Positions 51,672-61,689 are shown, counted from the stretch's first letter. The stretch is DNA of 64,000 nt from a bacterium 1XD42-54 (GCA_003612585.1 RAZH01000004.1:186001-250000), one strand, 5' to 3'. Made by a program: numbers and translations. Notes: generated from the letters alone by a model not told the origin.

Positions 51672-52835
51672 ATGAAAAAAAGAAATCTGTTGATTCTTGC
51701 AGGAATTATTCCTGCCGTACTTCTGGCTGGCTGCGGAAAGAGCGGCGGCGATGAGAAGGAGAAAAAGGACACAAAAGTAGTTGCCGACTCTCAGGAAACG
51801 GAGAGCAAAACCTCATCCAAGGATGAAGAAAAGACCGAAGCAGCGGAAAATAAAAAGGGGGCCGGTGAGGTCATTGTTTACAACTGGGGCGAATACCTTG
51901 ATCCGGATACGTTGGAGCTATTTACAGAGGAAACTGGAATTAAAGTTATTTATGAAGAATTTGAGACAAACGAAATCATGTATCCAAAGATCGAAACAGG
52001 CGCGATCGCTTACGACGTTGTCTGTCCTTCTGATTATATGATTCAGAAAATGCTTGAGAATGATCTTCTCTCTGAGATTAATTTCGATCATGTTCCGAAC
52101 CTCAAAAACATCGGTGAAGAATACCTGAAATCCTCCCGTGAATTTGACCCGGAAAATAAGTATTCTGTGCCGTACTGCTGGGGAACCGTCGGCATTCTCT
52201 ACAATAAAACAATGGTTGACGAACCGATCACAAGCTGGGATGTGCTCTGGGATGAGAAATACAAAGACAACATTCTGATGCAGGACAGCGTGCGTGACGC
52301 GCTCGGTATTGCGCTGAAACGGCTGGGCTATTCTCTGAATACCACAAATGAAAAAGAAATTTCAGAAGCTGCCGATACCCTCATCGAGCAGAAACCACTT
52401 GTTCAGGCGTACGTAATTGACCAGGTACGCGATAAGATGATCGGCGACGAAGCTGCAATCGGTGTTATCTACTCAGGTGAAGCGATTTATACGCAACGTG
52501 AAAATGAAAATCTCGAATACGTGATACCGGAAGAAGGTTCTAATATCTGGATTGACAGCTGGGTTATCCCGAAAAACGCAAAAAATAAGGAGAACGCAGA
52601 GGCATTTATCAATTTCATGTGCAAACCTGAAATTGCGCTGATGAACTTTGAGTACATCACATATTCCACACCAAATACGGCTGCCCGTGAACTGATTGAG
52701 GATGAAGATATCAAAAACAGCAAAATCGCATTCCCGGATGCCGCAGATATGGATCGCTGTGAAACCTTCCACTATCTCGGCGACGAAGTTGACAATATCT
52801 ACAATGATTACTGGAACAAAGTAAAGTCCAGCTAA
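51672..52835 (+). CDS. potD: spermidine/putrescine-binding lipoprotein
   Basis: A 387-residue lipoprotein: signal peptide with lipobox LLAGC (Cys21), a low-complexity Lys/Glu/Ser linker to about residue 67, then the PotD fold (VIVYNWGEYLDPDTLELF, ETGIKVIYEEFETNE, VPYCWGTVGILYN). In PotD proteins aromatic and acidic residues of the cleft bind polyamine amines. It is the last gene of the operon, followed by a terminator. Confidence 0.93.
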   Translation: MKKRNLLILAGIIPAVLLAGCGKSGGDEKEKKDTKVVADSQETESKTSSKDEEKTEAAENKKGAGEVIVYNWGEYLDPDTLELFTEETGIKVIYEEFETNEIMYPKIETGAIAYDVVCPSDYMIQKMLENDLLSEINFDHVPNLKNIGEEYLKSSREFDPENKYSVPYCWGTVGILYNKTMVDEPITSWDVLWDEKYKDNILMQDSVRDALGIALKRLGYSLNTTNEKEISEAADTLIEQKPLVQAYVIDQVRDKMIGDEAAIGVIYSGEAIYTQRENENLEYVIPEEGSNIWIDSWVIPKNAKNKENAEAFINFMCKPEIALMNFEYITYSTPNTAARELIEDEDIKNSKIAFPDAADMDRCETFHYLGDEVDNIYNDYWNKVKSS

Positions 52836-52857
52836 CGATCGGACGCATATATAAAAC

Positions 52858-52895
52858 AGAGGCTGCCGCATGAAGGAATGCAGCAGCCTCTTTCA
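52858..52895 (+). terminator. intrinsic terminator of the pot operon
   Basis: AGAGGCTGC (52858-52866) and GCAGCCTCT (52883-52891) form a 9-bp stem, followed by TTTC. It lies 23 bases after potD. Confidence 0.78.
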
Positions 52896-52917
52896 TTATC
52901 ACATTTGAGGTGTTTCA

Positions 52918-52994
52918 GGATTGCAGGAGCACGAAGTGCGCAGTAATCCGTGGGTATGATGGGGCAAAATAACTTTTGACCCCAGCAGCATCAT
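52918..52994. repeat. double-hairpin intergenic element
   Basis: First hairpin: GGATT..GCAC-GAA-GTGC..AATCC (52918-52949). Second: ATGAT-GGGG-CAAAA pairs with TTTTG-CCCC..ATCAT (52956-52994). No coding content. It resembles dispersed palindromic repeats common between genes in Clostridia; the G/C-tipped stem recalls the one at 31529-31573. Confidence 0.5.
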
Positions 52995-53020
52995 AATATA
53001 TCTGCCAGAGGAATGAAAAT

Positions 53021-53971
53021 ATGAACCGGACATTATCATGGGAAATTACGGAAAATATGATAGATGAGCAGACTGCCGGTTCCGGCAGGTCAATTCGACA
53101 TGCCGGAGGAGGATTAACGGTCGAACAGTTCCTTCGCAGCCAGGGCTGTTCTCATCACGTGCTGACTCACCTGAAACGCACAGAATGCGGAATTCTGCAA
53201 AACGGTGAATGGGCTTACACGAATCAGTATCTCCGCTGCGGTGACCTCCTGCAAATCCGTCTGATCGAGGAAACCTCTTCGCCAAATATTGTTCCGGTTC
53301 CCATGGAACTCGATATTGTATACGAAGACGAAGATCTGATGGTGGTCAATAAAGCAAGCGATACCCCTATTCACCCTTCTGTCAATAATTATGAAAATAC
53401 GCTTGCAAACGGGATTATGTACCACTTCGCATCAAAGGATATCCCGTTCGTTTTCCGTTGCATTAACCGTCTTGACCGGGATACCAGCGGGCTTTTGATC
53501 ATTGCCAAGCATATGTTAAGCGGCGCCATCCTGTCTGAAATGTCCGCCTCCCGCCTCATTCACAGAGAGTATCTTGCCATCACAGAAGGATTTCTTCCTC
53601 CTACCGGCACGATCAACGCTCCGATCGCGCGGGCCGAGGATTCTGCCATCATGCGGTGTGTCGATCCCGAACGCGGCGAAACCGCTATCACGCATTACCG
53701 CTGTCTCAAACATATTGACAGTACCTCGCCGCTCTCTCTCGCTTCCGTGTGTCTGGAAACAGGAAGGACACACCAGATTCGCGTTCACATGAAACATATT
53801 GGACATCCCCTGATCGGCGATTTTTTATATCACCCAACTTCGATGCAGCTTATCACACGCCAGGCGCTCCACTCCCACAGCCTTTCCTTCTCACATCCAG
53901 TTACGGGAGAAGCGCTTGCGTTCACATGTGATATGCCGGAAGATATGCGTCGGGTTGTACAGATTGGATGA
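53021..53971 (+). CDS. RluA family pseudouridine synthase
   Basis: A 316-residue enzyme. CINRLDRDTSGLLIIAKH has the catalytic Asp (RLDRDTSG), and LETGRTHQIRVHMKHIGHPL is the second family block. A reduced N-terminal S4-like region (TVEQFLRSQGCSHHVLTHL) precedes. RluD-type enzymes modify 23S rRNA; the target here is not clear. Confidence 0.9.
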   Translation: MNRTLSWEITENMIDEQTAGSGRSIRHAGGGLTVEQFLRSQGCSHHVLTHLKRTECGILQNGEWAYTNQYLRCGDLLQIRLIEETSSPNIVPVPMELDIVYEDEDLMVVNKASDTPIHPSVNNYENTLANGIMYHFASKDIPFVFRCINRLDRDTSGLLIIAKHMLSGAILSEMSASRLIHREYLAITEGFLPPTGTINAPIARAEDSAIMRCVDPERGETAITHYRCLKHIDSTSPLSLASVCLETGRTHQIRVHMKHIGHPLIGDFLYHPTSMQLITRQALHSHSLSFSHPVTGEALAFTCDMPEDMRRVVQIG

Positions 53972-53978
53972 CCGATCT

Positions 53979-54257
53979 CTATTCTTCTTCAAATGCCAGT
54001 TTCAGCTTTTCCTGAATTTCTTTTACCGCTACCATATTGTTCAGTCCGATTGCTTTTCCTGCCTTTTGTGCATTTGGAAGAAGGTCTGCGCTGCAGACAA
54101 AGAGGTCTGCAGCACCTGGAAGCACGTCATCAATCGTCGAGTGATCTACCGTTACACCCTCGATTCCCAGGTTTTTCAGAGCTTTCTTTACATTCATCTC
54201 CATAACAAAAGACGTTCCCAGTCCAGAACCGCAAAAACACAAAATCTTTTTAATCAT
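53979..54257 (-). CDS. PTS system ascorbate-type IIB component
   Basis: A 92-residue IIB with the phosphocysteine loop CFCGSGLGTSFVMEM near its start, typical of the ascorbate/galactitol group. The start MIKKILCFCG has AGGAGG eight bases upstream. It passes phosphate from IIA to the substrate held by IIC. Confidence 0.88.
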   Translation of the reverse strand: MIKKILCFCGSGLGTSFVMEMNVKKALKNLGIEGVTVDHSTIDDVLPGAADLFVCSADLLPNAQKAGKAIGLNNMVAVKEIQEKLKLAFEEE

Positions 54258-54282
54258 TTCATTTTCCTCCTGTTTGATCATT

Positions 54283-55674
54283 TTAATTTATCTCATTTTC
54301 AACTTCCTTTTTCCCACCGATCCAATTGTAAATAATCGGAATCAGGAATAAGACAATAATAATCCCAAACAAAACATTTCCGCTCATAACCTTTGTCAGA
54401 TTGCCAAATATAATACCCACCAGCGTAAAGTCTGTGTCAGAAAATGCAGTGTTTGCAAATCCCATAGAGCTTAATACGGGATACATTCCTGCAATCAGGA
54501 AGGTAGCCACTACCCCGTGTACAAACGCCCCTGCAATGCAGCCCTTCAAGCCTCCGCGCGCATTGCCGCATACGCCCGCTGTCGCCCCACAGAAGAAATG
54601 GAGCACTGCTCCCGGAAGGATAATTGCAACTGCAATTCCCGCTCTTCCCATGAATGCAAGAATCGCCAGCGCTGCAATTCCACCAATAAAAGAGCTGAAA
54701 AACCCAAGCAGTACCGCATTCGGCGCATATGGAAATACGATCGGGCAGTCAAGCGCCGGTTTTGCATTTGGTACAAGCTTCTCCGAGATTCCCTTAAAAG
54801 CAGGCACAATTTCATTAATCAGCATACGAACCCCTGAAAGCACAACGTAAATACCTGCCGAAAACGTAATGGATTGAATGACAGAATAAATTACCCAGTT
54901 ATCTGCTCCGATGATTGTGGCAGCTTCCGCAGGAGAAGTAAATACCGCCACTCCCGCAACAATGATATAGCACAGGAACATTGCCAGAGCAATCGAAATT
55001 GTATTCTCTCTCAAAAATGACAGTGTTGTCGGGAAATTAATATCTTCTGTTGTTACCGTATCATCTTTTTTGCCAAACAGCTTCCCAATCTGAGCGCTCA
55101 GCCAATAGCAGCTGCTTCCAAAATGGCCAAGTGCAAGTGAATCGTCCCCTGTGACTGCTTCAATCGTGGGCTGCATGAGCGCCGGAAATATGGTCATCAC
55201 AAGTCCCAGCAGCAATGCGCCTGCAAGAATCAGTTTTATGCCTGTCAGACCGCTGATCGACATGAGAATGGAAATCAGGCAGGACATATATAATGCATGA
55301 TGCCCGGTTAAGAAAATGTATTTCAGCCTCGAAAACCGCGCAAGCAGAATATTCGCACACATGCCAAGCGCAAATATGGAGGCCGTCTGCACAGCGTAGC
55401 TGTTTAATGCCAGTGATGTAACCGCTTCGTTATTCGGCACAACTCCCTCTACATGGAAAGCTGCCTGAAACAGATCGCCAAATGGAATAATGGAATCCTG
55501 GACAACACCGGCCCCTGCATTCAGCACGATAAATCCGAGTATTGTTTTAATGGTTCCCTTCACACAGGTCTGTACATCCTGACGCTGAAGCAGCAGACCT
55601 AGCAGCGCAATCAGACCCACAAAAATTGCCGGTGTAGAAAGCACCTGCTGAATAAACTGTAAAATACCAAGCAT
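54283..55674 (-). CDS. PTS system ascorbate-type IIC permease (UlaA/SgcC family)
   Basis: A 463-residue membrane protein of the UlaA type: FVGLIALLGLLLQRQDVQTC at the start, GFIVLNAGAGVVQDSI, GHHALYMSCL, then a final GNVLFGIIIVLFLIPIIYNW helix. It transports ascorbate or a related acid or sugar. The genes for ascorbate-6-phosphate breakdown (UlaG, UlaD, UlaE, UlaF) are not in the window. Confidence 0.87.
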   Translation of the reverse strand: MLGILQFIQQVLSTPAIFVGLIALLGLLLQRQDVQTCVKGTIKTILGFIVLNAGAGVVQDSIIPFGDLFQAAFHVEGVVPNNEAVTSLALNSYAVQTASIFALGMCANILLARFSRLKYIFLTGHHALYMSCLISILMSISGLTGIKLILAGALLLGLVMTIFPALMQPTIEAVTGDDSLALGHFGSSCYWLSAQIGKLFGKKDDTVTTEDINFPTTLSFLRENTISIALAMFLCYIIVAGVAVFTSPAEAATIIGADNWVIYSVIQSITFSAGIYVVLSGVRMLINEIVPAFKGISEKLVPNAKPALDCPIVFPYAPNAVLLGFFSSFIGGIAALAILAFMGRAGIAVAIILPGAVLHFFCGATAGVCGNARGGLKGCIAGAFVHGVVATFLIAGMYPVLSSMGFANTAFSDTDFTLVGIIFGNLTKVMSGNVLFGIIIVLFLIPIIYNWIGGKKEVENEIN

Positions 55675-55694
55675 AATCTAACTCCTTTTCTCTC

Positions 55695-56129
55695 TTAGAT
55701 ACGTTCAAAATAATGGTATAAGGTCTGTACATCCGGAGCCTTTAAGATCCTCTCAACTTTATCCTCATCCGACAGTAGCTCCGATATCTGCACCAGCGCA
55801 TCCAAATGACTGTTATTATCCTTAGCAGCCAATGTCACGAATAATCTGGCCGTCGTTTCTTTGCCGTCAAATTCGATATCCTGCCGGAATAAAGTGATGC
55901 CAATCTGCGTTTTGACAGCCCCCTGTTCCGGCCTTGCATGCGGCAACGCAATATGGTCTGCGATAATAATGTAAGGACCTAATTTTTCTACATTTTCAAT
56001 AATCCCATCCTTATAACAGCTTTCTACATAGCCGCCCTGCTCCAGCGGACGCACAGAGATCCTGATTGCATCCCGCCAGTTGTCAGCCGACTCGCAAATC
56101 TGCACATTTTCCTTTTTCAGAAGACTCAT
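55695..56129 (-). CDS. PTS system IIA component (fructose/ascorbate type)
   Basis: A 144-residue IIA with the phosphohistidine in ADHIALPHARPEQGA and a C-terminal DKVERILKAPDV segment. The start MSLLKKENVQ has AGGAGG eight bases upstream. It is first in a IIA-IIC-IIB operon. The 270-base gap to the M20 gene holds its presumed promoter (not clearly resolved) and the M20 terminator. Confidence 0.87.
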   Translation of the reverse strand: MSLLKKENVQICESADNWRDAIRISVRPLEQGGYVESCYKDGIIENVEKLGPYIIIADHIALPHARPEQGAVKTQIGITLFRQDIEFDGKETTARLFVTLAAKDNNSHLDALVQISELLSDEDKVERILKAPDVQTLYHYFERI

Positions 56130-56333
56130 GCCAAAATTCCTCCTTCCCAAAGATTTCCTAAAACTTCACTTTGTCCATCCACTTTGTTCGTCTAAACTGT
56201 CGTTTCCCGCCACCAGACCATTTCTGTTACGAATCCTTATTTCTACACAGAGTCTTTGCATAGAAGTTCCTTTTTATGCAGAATGCAGGATTATTTTTTC
56301 CAAACATATCTGAAATGGAAAATACATACATTC

Positions 56334-56380
56334 AAAAAAACTCTGTAAATCTTGAATAACCAAGATCACAGAGTTTTTTC
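56334..56380 (-). terminator. intrinsic terminator of the ABC-importer/M20 operon
   Basis: AACTCTGTAAATCTTG and CAAGATCACAGAGTT pair with small mismatches around a six-base loop; on the minus strand a run of T follows. It lies 25 bases after the M20 stop. Confidence 0.85.
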
Positions 56381-56404
56381 ATATCAAATTTTTGCCTGTT
56401 TTAT

Positions 56405-57577
56405 TTATTGATGTTCTTCCAGCCAGCGGACCGCACAATGCGCCAGACAGGCGGAGCCAATCGGACAGACCTCCTCATTAAATTGAACTTTCGGATTGTG
56501 GACAGGGGCATCTCCCCGCTCATCCATGTACCCTGCTGAAAGATACATAAATACGCTGGGGACTTTCTCCGCAATAAACGCAAAATCCTCTGAAACACTG
56601 ATCGACATATCCGGAACAGAATTCAGACCTGGAATCGGCAATTCCTCCATATAGCCTACCAGCTCATCCGTCATTTCCGGATTGCAGATCAGAGGCGGCA
56701 CCTCAAAGAGCGTCTTGGTTTCTGCCGTTCCGCCAAAAGCTTCCGCTGTCTTCTGTACAACCTCTTTCAGACGGCGAACCATTTTTTCACGGCTGTCTTT
56801 ATCATTCGTACGCAGGGTTCCCTGAAGGACAGCGGTATCCGGAATTATATTTGGAGCTGAACCGGCCAAAAAGCTGCCAATCGTCAACACACAAGATTTA
56901 CCAGGATCTGCCTCCCGCGCAATCAGCGATTCCAGGGCAAGGTAAATGTGGGTTCCTATATTGATGGGGTCAATCGCATTGTGCGGATATGCCCCGTGGG
57001 CGCCTCTGCCATGGATCGTTATCTCGAAACCATCCACAGCATACATCATGATTCCGCCCCTGTTGTACATGAATTGCCCCATTGGAATTCTGCCAGAACC
57101 AACATGGTAGGCCAGGGCGGCATCCACATCCTCCAGTATTCCGTTTGCCAGCATATCCTTTGCGCCCTCAAAGGTTTCCTCCGCAGGCTGGAACATAAAA
57201 CGAACCCTCCCACCCAGCGTAGTTTCCTTTTCTTTTAACATCTTTGCTGCTGTCAACAGCATAGCCGTATGAAGGTCATGTCCGCAGGTGTGAGCCTCCG
57301 TGCCGGTAGGACAGGCAAAGCTTTCGCCGCTCTCATCCGGCATGGGCAGCGCATCCATATCCGCCCGGAGCAGAATTGTTCTACCGCCTTTCCTTCCTAA
57401 TTCTGCGGTCACACCATGGCCGCAGAGATACGCTTCCAGACCATAATTCCTCAACTGCTCCAAAACATAAGCCTGCCCTTTTGGCATATGCAGACCTACC
57501 TCCGCATTTCTATGCAGCCAGCGACGGTGAGCGACTGTTTCCTCACGTAATTCCAACGCTCTTTCATAAAAATTCAT
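56405..57577 (-). CDS. M20 family amidohydrolase
   Basis: A 390-residue metallo-amidohydrolase of the IAA-aminoacid/hippurate hydrolase type: RADMDALPMPDE, CGHDLHTAMLL, FMFQPAEETFEGA (catalytic and metal Glu), YHVGSGRIPMG and a late HNPKVQFNEE. It removes acyl or aminoacyl groups from small substrates. The start MNFYERALE has GGAGG seven bases upstream. It is the last gene of the peptide-type ABC operon, so its substrate is probably what that importer brings in. Confidence 0.88.
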   Translation of the reverse strand: MNFYERALELREETVAHRRWLHRNAEVGLHMPKGQAYVLEQLRNYGLEAYLCGHGVTAELGRKGGRTILLRADMDALPMPDESGESFACPTGTEAHTCGHDLHTAMLLTAAKMLKEKETTLGGRVRFMFQPAEETFEGAKDMLANGILEDVDAALAYHVGSGRIPMGQFMYNRGGIMMYAVDGFEITIHGRGAHGAYPHNAIDPINIGTHIYLALESLIAREADPGKSCVLTIGSFLAGSAPNIIPDTAVLQGTLRTNDKDSREKMVRRLKEVVQKTAEAFGGTAETKTLFEVPPLICNPEMTDELVGYMEELPIPGLNSVPDMSISVSEDFAFIAEKVPSVFMYLSAGYMDERGDAPVHNPKVQFNEEVCPIGSACLAHCAVRWLEEHQ

Positions 57578-57689
57578 AACCATACCTCCCAATTTTCCAT
57601 AACTAAATCCCAAACCTCTAAGGAAACCTTCGGTGAATCGCATGGATTTACATCGGAAAATGCCGTTTCCCGGCGCAAATCCGGCGATT

Positions 57690-58577
57690 TTACAGGTTGC
57701 TTTGCTTCTGATTCACACTCTTTCTCAGATAATTTCCGATATTCGTCATGCAAAGAAGCGTCACTACCAGAAAAACACCTGGAATCAGAATCATCCACCA
57801 GGACCCGCCAAGCAGCGCTTTTTCGGACAAAGACAACATACTTCCCCAGGATATCACCTCAAGCGGCAGTCCAATTCCCATAAAGCTCAATGTGGACTCT
57901 GACACAATTGCGCTGCGCACGTTCATAACAACCATAAACATGATGGAAGAAACAAAATTCGGGGTCAGATGCTTCCACAAAATATGAAAAAACCCGCCTC
58001 CCATGCAACGCGAGGCAATCACATACTCGCTGTTTCGAATCTGCCGCACCTCAGTCCGTACCACTTTCGCAATGCTTGTCCAGCCTGTCACACCGATTAC
58101 AAACGAAATTGTCAGCACATTTGCTTTCCCAAGAATAGCCTGAAGCAAAATAACGAGCAAAAGATTCGGTATGCTGAGCAGGATCTCTGTCACCCGCATC
58201 AGCAGCGTATCCAGCCACTGCGGCGCAATTCCGCTGACAGCCCCAAACAGAACCGCAATCACCGTTGAGATCGCAGCGGAAAGTAAACCAATCAAAAGCG
58301 AGATCCTCCCGCCATACCAGATCATGGAAAAAATGTCCCGCCCCATCGTATCTGTTCCGAACAGAAATTCCGCATCTGGTGCGAGGCTATAGTGCAGCAA
58401 ATCCATGTACGTGGGGTCCTTCGTCATAATAAAACGATTTCCAAGGCATCCTGCAACAATCAGGACCAATATTCCAATCGAAAAAATGGGCCTGCCCTGA
58501 TACCACTTTTTTTTCAATTTATCCGGCTGTTCTGCTATGTGCCGGATTCCAACCACCTGAAATTCATCCGGACTCAC
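57690..58577 (-). CDS. peptide/nickel-type ABC importer permease (DppC-like)
   Basis: A 295-residue permease of the DppC/OppC/NikC group. HYSLAPDAEFLFGTDTMGRDIFSMIWYGGR is the N-terminal signature and YVIASRCMGGGFFHILWKHL the cytoplasmic EAA loop. It overlaps its partner by four bases. Confidence 0.9.
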   Translation of the reverse strand: MSPDEFQVVGIRHIAEQPDKLKKKWYQGRPIFSIGILVLIVAGCLGNRFIMTKDPTYMDLLHYSLAPDAEFLFGTDTMGRDIFSMIWYGGRISLLIGLLSAAISTVIAVLFGAVSGIAPQWLDTLLMRVTEILLSIPNLLLVILLQAILGKANVLTISFVIGVTGWTSIAKVVRTEVRQIRNSEYVIASRCMGGGFFHILWKHLTPNFVSSIMFMVVMNVRSAIVSESTLSFMGIGLPLEVISWGSMLSLSEKALLGGSWWMILIPGVFLVVTLLCMTNIGNYLRKSVNQKQSNL

Positions 58578-59578
58578 AGTTGCGTTACCTCCGTTTCTTC
58601 CATAATCTCCGCTGCGCGGATTCGCGGGTCAATCTGTTCATTGACTGCCTGGGCAATCATATTGCACAAAATCACTACAACGCCGGACAGAATACACAGA
58701 ACCATCAGCAGATTATAATCTTTGTATCGTGCGCTCTCATACGAAAGTGTTCCGATTCCCGGGTAGGAAAACACGGTCTCAATAATATACGTTCCTCCAA
58801 GCACATGCGGCACGGAAATCGCCATAATACTCAGATACGACGGTATAATATTGCGAAGACAGTGCCGAAACAGAATTTGCTTTTTATCCATCCCCTTCGA
58901 CCTTGCAAGTAGTACGTAATCCGCCCTTACTTCCTCCAGAAGCTTATTGCGTATCATGTACGCATAATACCAGAGATGATTGAGCACCACAATACTCACC
59001 GGCAAAATCAGATGCCAGATCCGATCCAGAATATCATCACTTTTTCCGACCGTATAAGCGCCGCTTCCGGGCAGCCAACGCAGCTCGACTGCAAAAATAA
59101 GCAACAACAACAAAGACAGCCAAAACTCCGGAATGCAGCTCGTGACTGTGCCGACTTTGCAGATCATACGGTCTAAAAGGCTGTCCTCATACCATGCGCA
59201 CAATACTCCCAGCAAAAGTGCCAGAACAAAAATCAAAAGAAAACCAATTCCTCCGAGAACCAATGTATTCCCGATTCTTCCTCCAATGACCTCCAGCACA
59301 TCCTTCTTGTATTTATACGAAATCCCAAAGTCTCCGCGCACTGCCTGTTTTAGCCACTGCACATACTGAACCGAAACCGGCTTATGCAGCCCAAGCCGTT
59401 CTTCTGCACGTTCTCGCTCCTGCGGGCTCATCTTTTCCACCCGGTCTCCATAATAAGAAACCAGAGGATCGCCTGGTGCCATTCTGGAAATATAAAACGT
59501 AATCAGAGACAGCAAAAAAACACTGATCGCAAAAATCAGCACTTTCTTCCCAATGTACTGTACTTTATTCTTTTTCAT
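58574..59578 (-). CDS. peptide/nickel-type ABC importer permease (DppB-like)
   Basis: A 334-residue permease of the DppB type: FYISRMAPGDPLVSYYG, a glycine-rich periplasmic/membrane core and DYVLLARSKGMDKKQILFRH as the EAA loop. The start MKKNKVQYIG follows GGAGCAGGG; the longer frame overlaps the ATPase gene and is less likely. Confidence 0.9.
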   Translation of the reverse strand: MKKNKVQYIGKKVLIFAISVFLLSLITFYISRMAPGDPLVSYYGDRVEKMSPQERERAEERLGLHKPVSVQYVQWLKQAVRGDFGISYKYKKDVLEVIGGRIGNTLVLGGIGFLLIFVLALLLGVLCAWYEDSLLDRMICKVGTVTSCIPEFWLSLLLLLIFAVELRWLPGSGAYTVGKSDDILDRIWHLILPVSIVVLNHLWYYAYMIRNKLLEEVRADYVLLARSKGMDKKQILFRHCLRNIIPSYLSIMAISVPHVLGGTYIIETVFSYPGIGTLSYESARYKDYNLLMVLCILSGVVVILCNMIAQAVNEQIDPRIRAAEIMEETEVTQL

Positions 59579-59594
59579 CCCTGCTCCACCGCCT

Positions 59595-61646
59595 CTATTG
59601 ATCGATCTCCACATAATGTCCTGGAAGAACCTCTTCCATTCTCCCGCCTCTCACATACTTATCACTTCCAAATTCCGTTGTTTTGCGTGCTCTTTCTTTG
59701 AGCGGATCTGGTACGGGAATTGCAGACAGCAGCTCTTTTGTATATGGGTGCAACGGATTTGCATACAACTCGCCACACGGCGCCAGCTCGACCAGCCGCC
59801 CGTGATACATCACACCGACACGGTCGCACAAAAACTCCACCATGGCAAGGTCATGTGCAATAAATAAAAAAGAAAAACCATGTTCTTCCTGCAAATGACG
59901 AAATAAATTAACGATTTGCGCCTGAATTGACACATCCAGAGAAGCTATCGGTTCATCTGCCACAAGAAGCCCCGGCTCTGTAATCAGCGCCCGTGCGATC
60001 GCCACACGCTGCCGCTGGCCCCCGGACAGTTCAGAAGGATATCGGTTCAGGCACTGCTCTTCCAGCCCTACCGCCTTCATCTGAAAAAGCGCTTCCTCAT
60101 GATACGACCCATGCATCGGCTTCATATGACTTACTTTCAGGGGTTCCAGAATAATCTCTTTCACTTTCATCCTCTGATTCAGGCTGGACCCGGAATCCTG
60201 AAAAATCAACTGTCTGTCTGTCTGCAGCATTTTTTTGTTCTGCCTGAATTGCCCCCTGTCGCAGACATCTATGCCGCGATACACAATTTTCCCGGAATAT
60301 GGCCGGCAAATATTCATGATACAGCGCGCAACCGTCGACTTTCCGGACCCGGATTCACCAACCAGTCCCAGTATTTCCCCACGCCGAATCTGAAAGGAAA
60401 CATCGTCCACTGCACGGATTACATGCTTTTTAGACAGTGGAAATACGTGCGACAAATGCTGCACATCCAGAAGAATCTCTGCATTTTGTCCAGTCTCAGA
60501 ATTTTGTCCCTCTTCTGATTCCGCCTGTTCCAGAACCTCGAAATTCCCGCCACTTTCCAGTTTTTCTATACATCTTTTTCTGCATAACTGTTTTGTTTCC
60601 ATTTCTCCATTCTGTGCACCAACCGCATCAACATTTCCCATCGCTTCCGCAATCTGGTTCCTGACGTTTGCCGCCCGTTCATCCAGCAGCCATGTTGCCA
60701 CATAGTGACTGTCTGTCACGCGAAACATAGGCGGTTCTTTCTCATAATCAACCGCAAGCGCATATGTATTGCGGTATGCAAACGCATCCCCTTTGGGCGG
60801 ATGAATGAGAGACGGCGGCATTCCAGGCAGGGTATACAGCCTGTCTTTCCCTCTTGACAGAGCCGGCAGGGAACGAAGCAGTCCCCACGTATACGGATGC
60901 TTCGGGTCATAATAAACTTCCTGCGTTTCTCCCGTTTCAATGATTTTCCCGGCGTACATCACCGCAACGCGGTCCGCACAACGCGCCACAACACCGAGAT
61001 CATGTGATACGAGAATCGTAGCCGTCCCAAGCCTTTTCTGTATTTCACGCAACAGGTCAAGAATCTGCGCCTGAATCGTCACGTCGAGCGAGGTAGTCGG
61101 CTCATCTGCGATCAGAATATCCGGATCTGAGGCAAGTGCAATTGCAAGAACACTTCGCTGACGCATACCGCCCGAAAAATTCCACGGATACAGATTCGCC
61201 CGTTCTTCTGCCCGCTCAATGCCTACCAGCTCCATCAGTTCCAGCACGCGCTTTTTCACCTCCGCCTTTGACAGCTTTGGCTGATGAATCAGGACGGCTT
61301 CTGCAATCTGCGCCCCTATCGTCATAGTCGGATTCAGCGACGTCATGGGATCCTGAAATACCATGGAAAACAGATTTCCGCGAAGCTTCTGCATTTCCTT
61401 TTCCTTGTAGGAAGTGATATCCACGCCATTTATACAGATACTTCCTGATTTTATTTTCGCATTTCCAGGCAACAGCTTCATGATCGACTTGCACATTATG
61501 CTCTTTCCGCAGCCGGACTCTCCCACCACTGCCAGAATTTCTCCTGCGCGTAAGGAAAAGCTTACGTCTCTGACTGCCTCCACTTCTCCTTGCACAGTAT
61601 CAATACCGACTGATAAATGCTTTACTTCCAGTAATTCAGACATCAT
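59595..61646 (-). CDS. peptide-type ABC importer ATPase, DppD-DppF fusion
   Basis: A 683-residue protein with two ATPase units. First: GESGCGKSI, FSGGMRQR, LIADEPTTSLD (about 1-325, with the oligopeptide C-terminal extension GMPPSLIHPPKGDAF). Second: GESGSGKST, LSGGQRQR, LVADEPIASLD (about 395-683). DppD and DppF are usually separate proteins, so this is a natural fusion. A linker of about 60 residues rich in Glu joins them. Two ATGs follow GGAGGAA; either may be used. Confidence 0.92.
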   Translation of the reverse strand: MMSELLEVKHLSVGIDTVQGEVEAVRDVSFSLRAGEILAVVGESGCGKSIMCKSIMKLLPGNAKIKSGSICINGVDITSYKEKEMQKLRGNLFSMVFQDPMTSLNPTMTIGAQIAEAVLIHQPKLSKAEVKKRVLELMELVGIERAEERANLYPWNFSGGMRQRSVLAIALASDPDILIADEPTTSLDVTIQAQILDLLREIQKRLGTATILVSHDLGVVARCADRVAVMYAGKIIETGETQEVYYDPKHPYTWGLLRSLPALSRGKDRLYTLPGMPPSLIHPPKGDAFAYRNTYALAVDYEKEPPMFRVTDSHYVATWLLDERAANVRNQIAEAMGNVDAVGAQNGEMETKQLCRKRCIEKLESGGNFEVLEQAESEEGQNSETGQNAEILLDVQHLSHVFPLSKKHVIRAVDDVSFQIRRGEILGLVGESGSGKSTVARCIMNICRPYSGKIVYRGIDVCDRGQFRQNKKMLQTDRQLIFQDSGSSLNQRMKVKEIILEPLKVSHMKPMHGSYHEEALFQMKAVGLEEQCLNRYPSELSGGQRQRVAIARALITEPGLLVADEPIASLDVSIQAQIVNLFRHLQEEHGFSFLFIAHDLAMVEFLCDRVGVMYHGRLVELAPCGELYANPLHPYTKELLSAIPVPDPLKERARKTTEFGSDKYVRGGRMEEVLPGHYVEIDQ

Positions 61647-61689
61647 TTCCTCCGGATGTTACAATTTTGCTTCCAATTACAAACAGGAC

